Assembly (NCBI RefSeq): GCF_026914265.1
Contig: NC_069124.1
Coordinates: 14,157,088-14,221,087, forward strand
Direction: 5' to 3'
DNA from: Mya arenaria
Taxonomy: Eukaryota > Mollusca > Bivalvia > Myida > Myidae
Length of the DNA stretch: 64,000 nt
Positions 61,166 through 64,000 of this stretch are shown piece by piece; within the stretch, counting starts at the first letter, position 1; each line of letters starts with the position of its first letter. The notes beneath the pieces were generated by a model that saw only the letters and a program-made list of their open reading frames with translations, made no database searches and was not told the origin of the DNA. The position numbers were made by a program, and so were the translations under genes.

Positions 61166-61612
61166 GTTCGCAATAAATTAACCTTTTTAATTGGATACAA
61201 TTCTTTGCTAATATTGGTATAAATCGATACGCTTTTAAAATTAATATTACCCGAATTCATTAACAATTAGGTGAAATATTTGATTGATATGTTGGCTCAT
61301 ATGGTTTTTATTAAAAGCTCAGTCAGATACCATTCATAATATCAATACAACGATTAAATTGTTTAAACAAAGTCACAAGCGCCAGCAAATTAGTGCTATT
61401 TCTGATATTGAATATCGGAACGCCATTGTAATTGCAGCGAACCGGGGCAAACTATAATGTAAATAATACAACATGATAAAGGTAAAGATAAAGAATTTTG
61501 AAATATGAAGCGGCGAGCCATTATGCGCATGACATAAAAACATTGTTTTCATTTAATTACTAGTTGCAATGGTTTTATTTCAATCTCAGTCGTGAGGACT
61601 GTGTTTATACAA
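61166..61612. other. Upstream region of the RING/B-box gene
   Basis: No clear TATA box or repeat seen before the ATG at 61613. Confidence 0.35.
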
Positions 61613-63289
61613 ATGGCTTCAACGAATCAGCTTTCTAAAGGTATGTTGTTTTATATATATATACGAATACATAAATTGTAGACATGAGTTTGGGTATTAT
61701 TTCAGTCTTATAATATTCACCTTAACTGATTAAATCAACAATACGCCAAAAATTCCATTTACAATACGCGCAGATATGTTTTGTTCCATTTTGCTAACGC
61801 AATGAAACATTTTATTACTCGCTATAATGTTCATATGTCTTTAGTGTTGTCGGATGAGGCGCGGAATCTCATGTGCGGGATATGCTCGGAATACCCGGAA
61901 GAGCCAAAAGAGCTTCCGTGCGGCCACCATTTCTGTCTCCCCTGCCTTCAGATCCACTGTCTGTCCGTCGCCGACCCTGAGCGTCCGTACTTCCCATGCC
62001 CCGAATGTGGGAAGAACGTCATCATCCAAGACCCCACCACACCAGTGCTGGACTGGGTCCATCATATTCCAACGAATAAGACTAAACAGAAACAGCTGGA
62101 GAGGCTTACAGCTCTGGCAAAGGAGAAACGCCGCCAGTCCCTGATATGCTCGTTCTGTAATACCAAATGGAAGAATGCCTTGGCGACGAAGTATTGCAAA
62201 GCTTGTCAGGAGTACTTCTGTGACGAGTGCGGTAACCAACATTGGTTGCTACGGGCAACGAAAGAACACCGAGTGTGGTTGGTTGACGACCTACATACTC
62301 TTAAAACGGACTCCCTGTTAAGATCTTCACTGACGTTACTTTTCAACGCGAAGTGGAAGGGGAGAAAGTTGGATAAGAATGCGAAACATAACAACCAGCC
62401 AAAGGTTATATCTGAAAGTGAATCGGATGAGTTTGATATAGATATAACTGGTGTGGGATTTATCAATAATTCACATATCATCATGGCTGACCGAATGAAC
62501 GAACGGGTGAAGTTGTTTGATCATAATTATGTTCTGAAAAATTCCATCAGAATGAAATGCTTTGATCTACTAGTTTTAGAGGATAACCATGTAGTTGTGA
62601 CCTGCCCGCTGGACGAAAATATCAAATATATTCATGTCTCAGGAAACAAACTTCATGAAACGAGTACACTTGATATTAACAATGAATGCTATGGATTATG
62701 TTACATGCACAATAACATGTACGCTGTGATTGTTGCAACTGATCCAATTAGTATATTGGTAATAAAAAACAATAATAGGTTTAAAACCATCGAGCTTGCC
62801 ACAGGAAAGATAACTATGAAGACGCCAAGATATATTGATTATTTCCTGGAAAACAAAACGTTCGTATTAACTGACACAATACATCAATGTGTCAAGAATG
62901 TATCCGCTTCCGGTGAAGTATTATGGGAGAGGAAAGTACCCGGATGTAAAGGAGTGGCGTTTTTTGGGAATCACGTTCTTATCGCGCGCAGTGATCGCGC
63001 TACAGTGGATCTTATGAGTAGCAAAGGACAGTTTCTAAAATCGATTGTCCGTTTAGACGATGGTTTAGCGGAAGTGCAAGCGATTCGCATCAATGCTTAT
63101 TTTGACAGCACGGCTGTAACAAGCTTAATAGTTAGTGAAAATACTAATCTAGTCAGAATATTTCGGGTGGAGGATCCACTAAAAGACGAAGACTTGATTG
63201 CATACATCATGCCCGGCCCTCCTCTGTCTGTGGCTAGCGGTTCAAGCCCAGATTCTTCAGCGAAAAGCCCAGTGTGTAGTATATTGTAA
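61613..63289 (+). CDS. RING/B-box (TRIM-like) E3 ligase with propeller-like C-terminus and CaaX end
   Basis: Two exons, 61613-61640 (MASTNQLSK, donor GTATGT, phase 1) and 61845-63289 (acceptor CTTTAG), give 491 codons. This start is preferred over an in-frame ATG at 61781, which would read through intron sequence. Near residues 18-66 lies a C3HC4 RING (CGICSEYPEEPKELPCGHHF, CPECGK), the E2-binding module of ubiquitin ligases. Around 120-155 is a B-box-like Cys/His cluster (CKACQEYFCDECGNQH). There is little coiled coil. Residues of about 200-470 show repeated hydrophobic blades (GVGFINNSHIIMADRMNERV, LIVSENTNLVRIF) as in TRIM56- or NHL-type propellers. The protein ends CSIL, a CaaX prenylation motif with Leu favouring geranylgeranylation. 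Bivalves have large TRIM families; no orthologue is claimed. Confidence 0.85.
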
Positions 63290-63764
63290 CGATAACCATG
63301 GCAAAAGTTTCCAAAAAATACCAGCAAAAAGAATTGAACAATATTATGAGCAGGCGTGATAGGCTGTGGACATGAAACATTTTGACTTAATTGATAAGGT
63401 ATAACTTTAAAAGTACATCTAAACGTATCGCACCACTTGTTCTGCTATAAGACTAAGCCAGTGGCTTAGTGGTGCGAGTAAGCCTTTAAACAATATGAAT
63501 TAACTACTTAGTCTAATAGAAATGCATAATTTCCACGAATTTGGCCCATATTTTCCTCAGTCCGACGTGCTTTCGTACTTTGTTCATGTATATTCAATGG
63601 CCAAAATACATTTAGGAATCAAAGGTAAGGAATATATTTGTTCCCAATTTATTTCAGAAAATATTAATCCTCAGCGGTTAATAAATGTTAATAAACGAAG
63701 TTGACTAATATCTTCTAAAATGTCATATCGTTTTTGTTCATTAAAATGCCCTCCTCTCTTCGTT
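63290..63764. other. 3' flank of the RING gene
   Basis: A nested hairpin lies at 63428-63477 (outer TCGCACCACT/AGTGGTGCGA, inner CTAAGCCA/TGGCTTAG). Otherwise nothing recognised. Confidence 0.4.
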
Positions 63765-64000
63765 TTAAACTTCTGAGTCAGCATCAATGCCGGAATGTAT
63801 CTCATCGTCTTCACTGAAATCGTCAACGCTTGCTAGATCACTAGATGGATCATCAGTCATGGAAGTAATATCATCCCCTTCACCACCATCGACCGCCATT
63901 GGTGGATCTTCCCCAAAGGCTTTAGCCCAGTTCACTTCAACACTTTGTAATTTCTTTAAGCCCAGATTGTCCATAAGAGAGTGATACTCGTGTTCTTTGT
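63765..64000 (-). CDS. C-terminal end of an unidentified gene, truncated by the window
   Basis: An open minus-strand frame runs in from the right edge and stops at 63765-63767. Residues read EYHSLMDNLGLKKLQSVEVN, then a strongly acidic tail (DDITSMTDDPSSDLASVDDFSEDDE). No domain recognised. It could be a host exon or a transposase end; the acidic tail alone does not decide. Confidence 0.4.
   Translation of the reverse strand, partial: KEHEYHSLMDNLGLKKLQSVEVNWAKAFGEDPPMAVDGGEGDDITSMTDDPSSDLASVDDFSEDDEIHSGIDADSEV

Overview
The window is eukaryotic nuclear DNA and most resembles a bivalve mollusc. The evidence is AT-rich, repeat-dense sequence; short genes split into small GT-AG exons; symmetrical phase-1 exons coding EGF, fucolectin-like (FTP, F5/8-type) and Ig/FN3 modules; a TRIM/RING protein with a propeller-like C-terminus; a Ty3/Gypsy retrotransposon; and many foldback and satellite repeats. 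The species cannot be fixed from the sequence alone. The multi-exon genes below were read by hand from splice sites and reading phase.

Layout, left to right. (1) 33-7652, minus: 3'-incomplete secreted EGF plus FTP-domain gene (A), signal-peptide exon at 7589-7652. (2) 11883-15569, minus: a complete eight-exon Ig-Ig-Ig-FN3-TM receptor (D1) whose tail carries an ITAM-type pair of tyrosine motifs. (3) 20057-20786, minus: 3' half of a D1 paralogue with the same tail, cut inside its FN3 exon by a palindromic element. (4) 21306-22288, minus: three EGF exons, one frameshifted. (5) 23447-33721, plus: a 10.3-kb Ty3/Gypsy element with near-identical 0.9-kb LTRs. (6) 34225-36122: a large foldback element. 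(7) 36589-41323, minus: an EGF/FTP paralogue of gene A (B), including a duplicated promoter and signal exon. (8) 41632-47574: fragments that look like the accessory genes of a virus-like DNA transposon, around a 60-bp minisatellite. (9) 48081-48932, minus: the two N-terminal Ig exons of a third receptor copy. (10) 51662-54368, minus: an intact five-exon failed-axon-connections (FAXC)-like gene. (11) 57690-59060: a decayed LINE. (12) A GATA microsatellite and a 34-bp minisatellite. (13) 61613-63289, plus: a two-exon RING/B-box protein ending in a CaaX-like motif. (14) 63765-64000, minus: the end of an unidentified gene.

The main theme is a pair of adjacent same-strand genes, a lectin/EGF protein and an ITAM-type Ig receptor, that was duplicated and then broken up by transposons. 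The two products could belong to one recognition pathway, but only their adjacency and joint duplication point that way. Several otherwise good reading frames are broken by single-nucleotide indels, some in homopolymers, so assembly error has to be separated from true pseudogenes.
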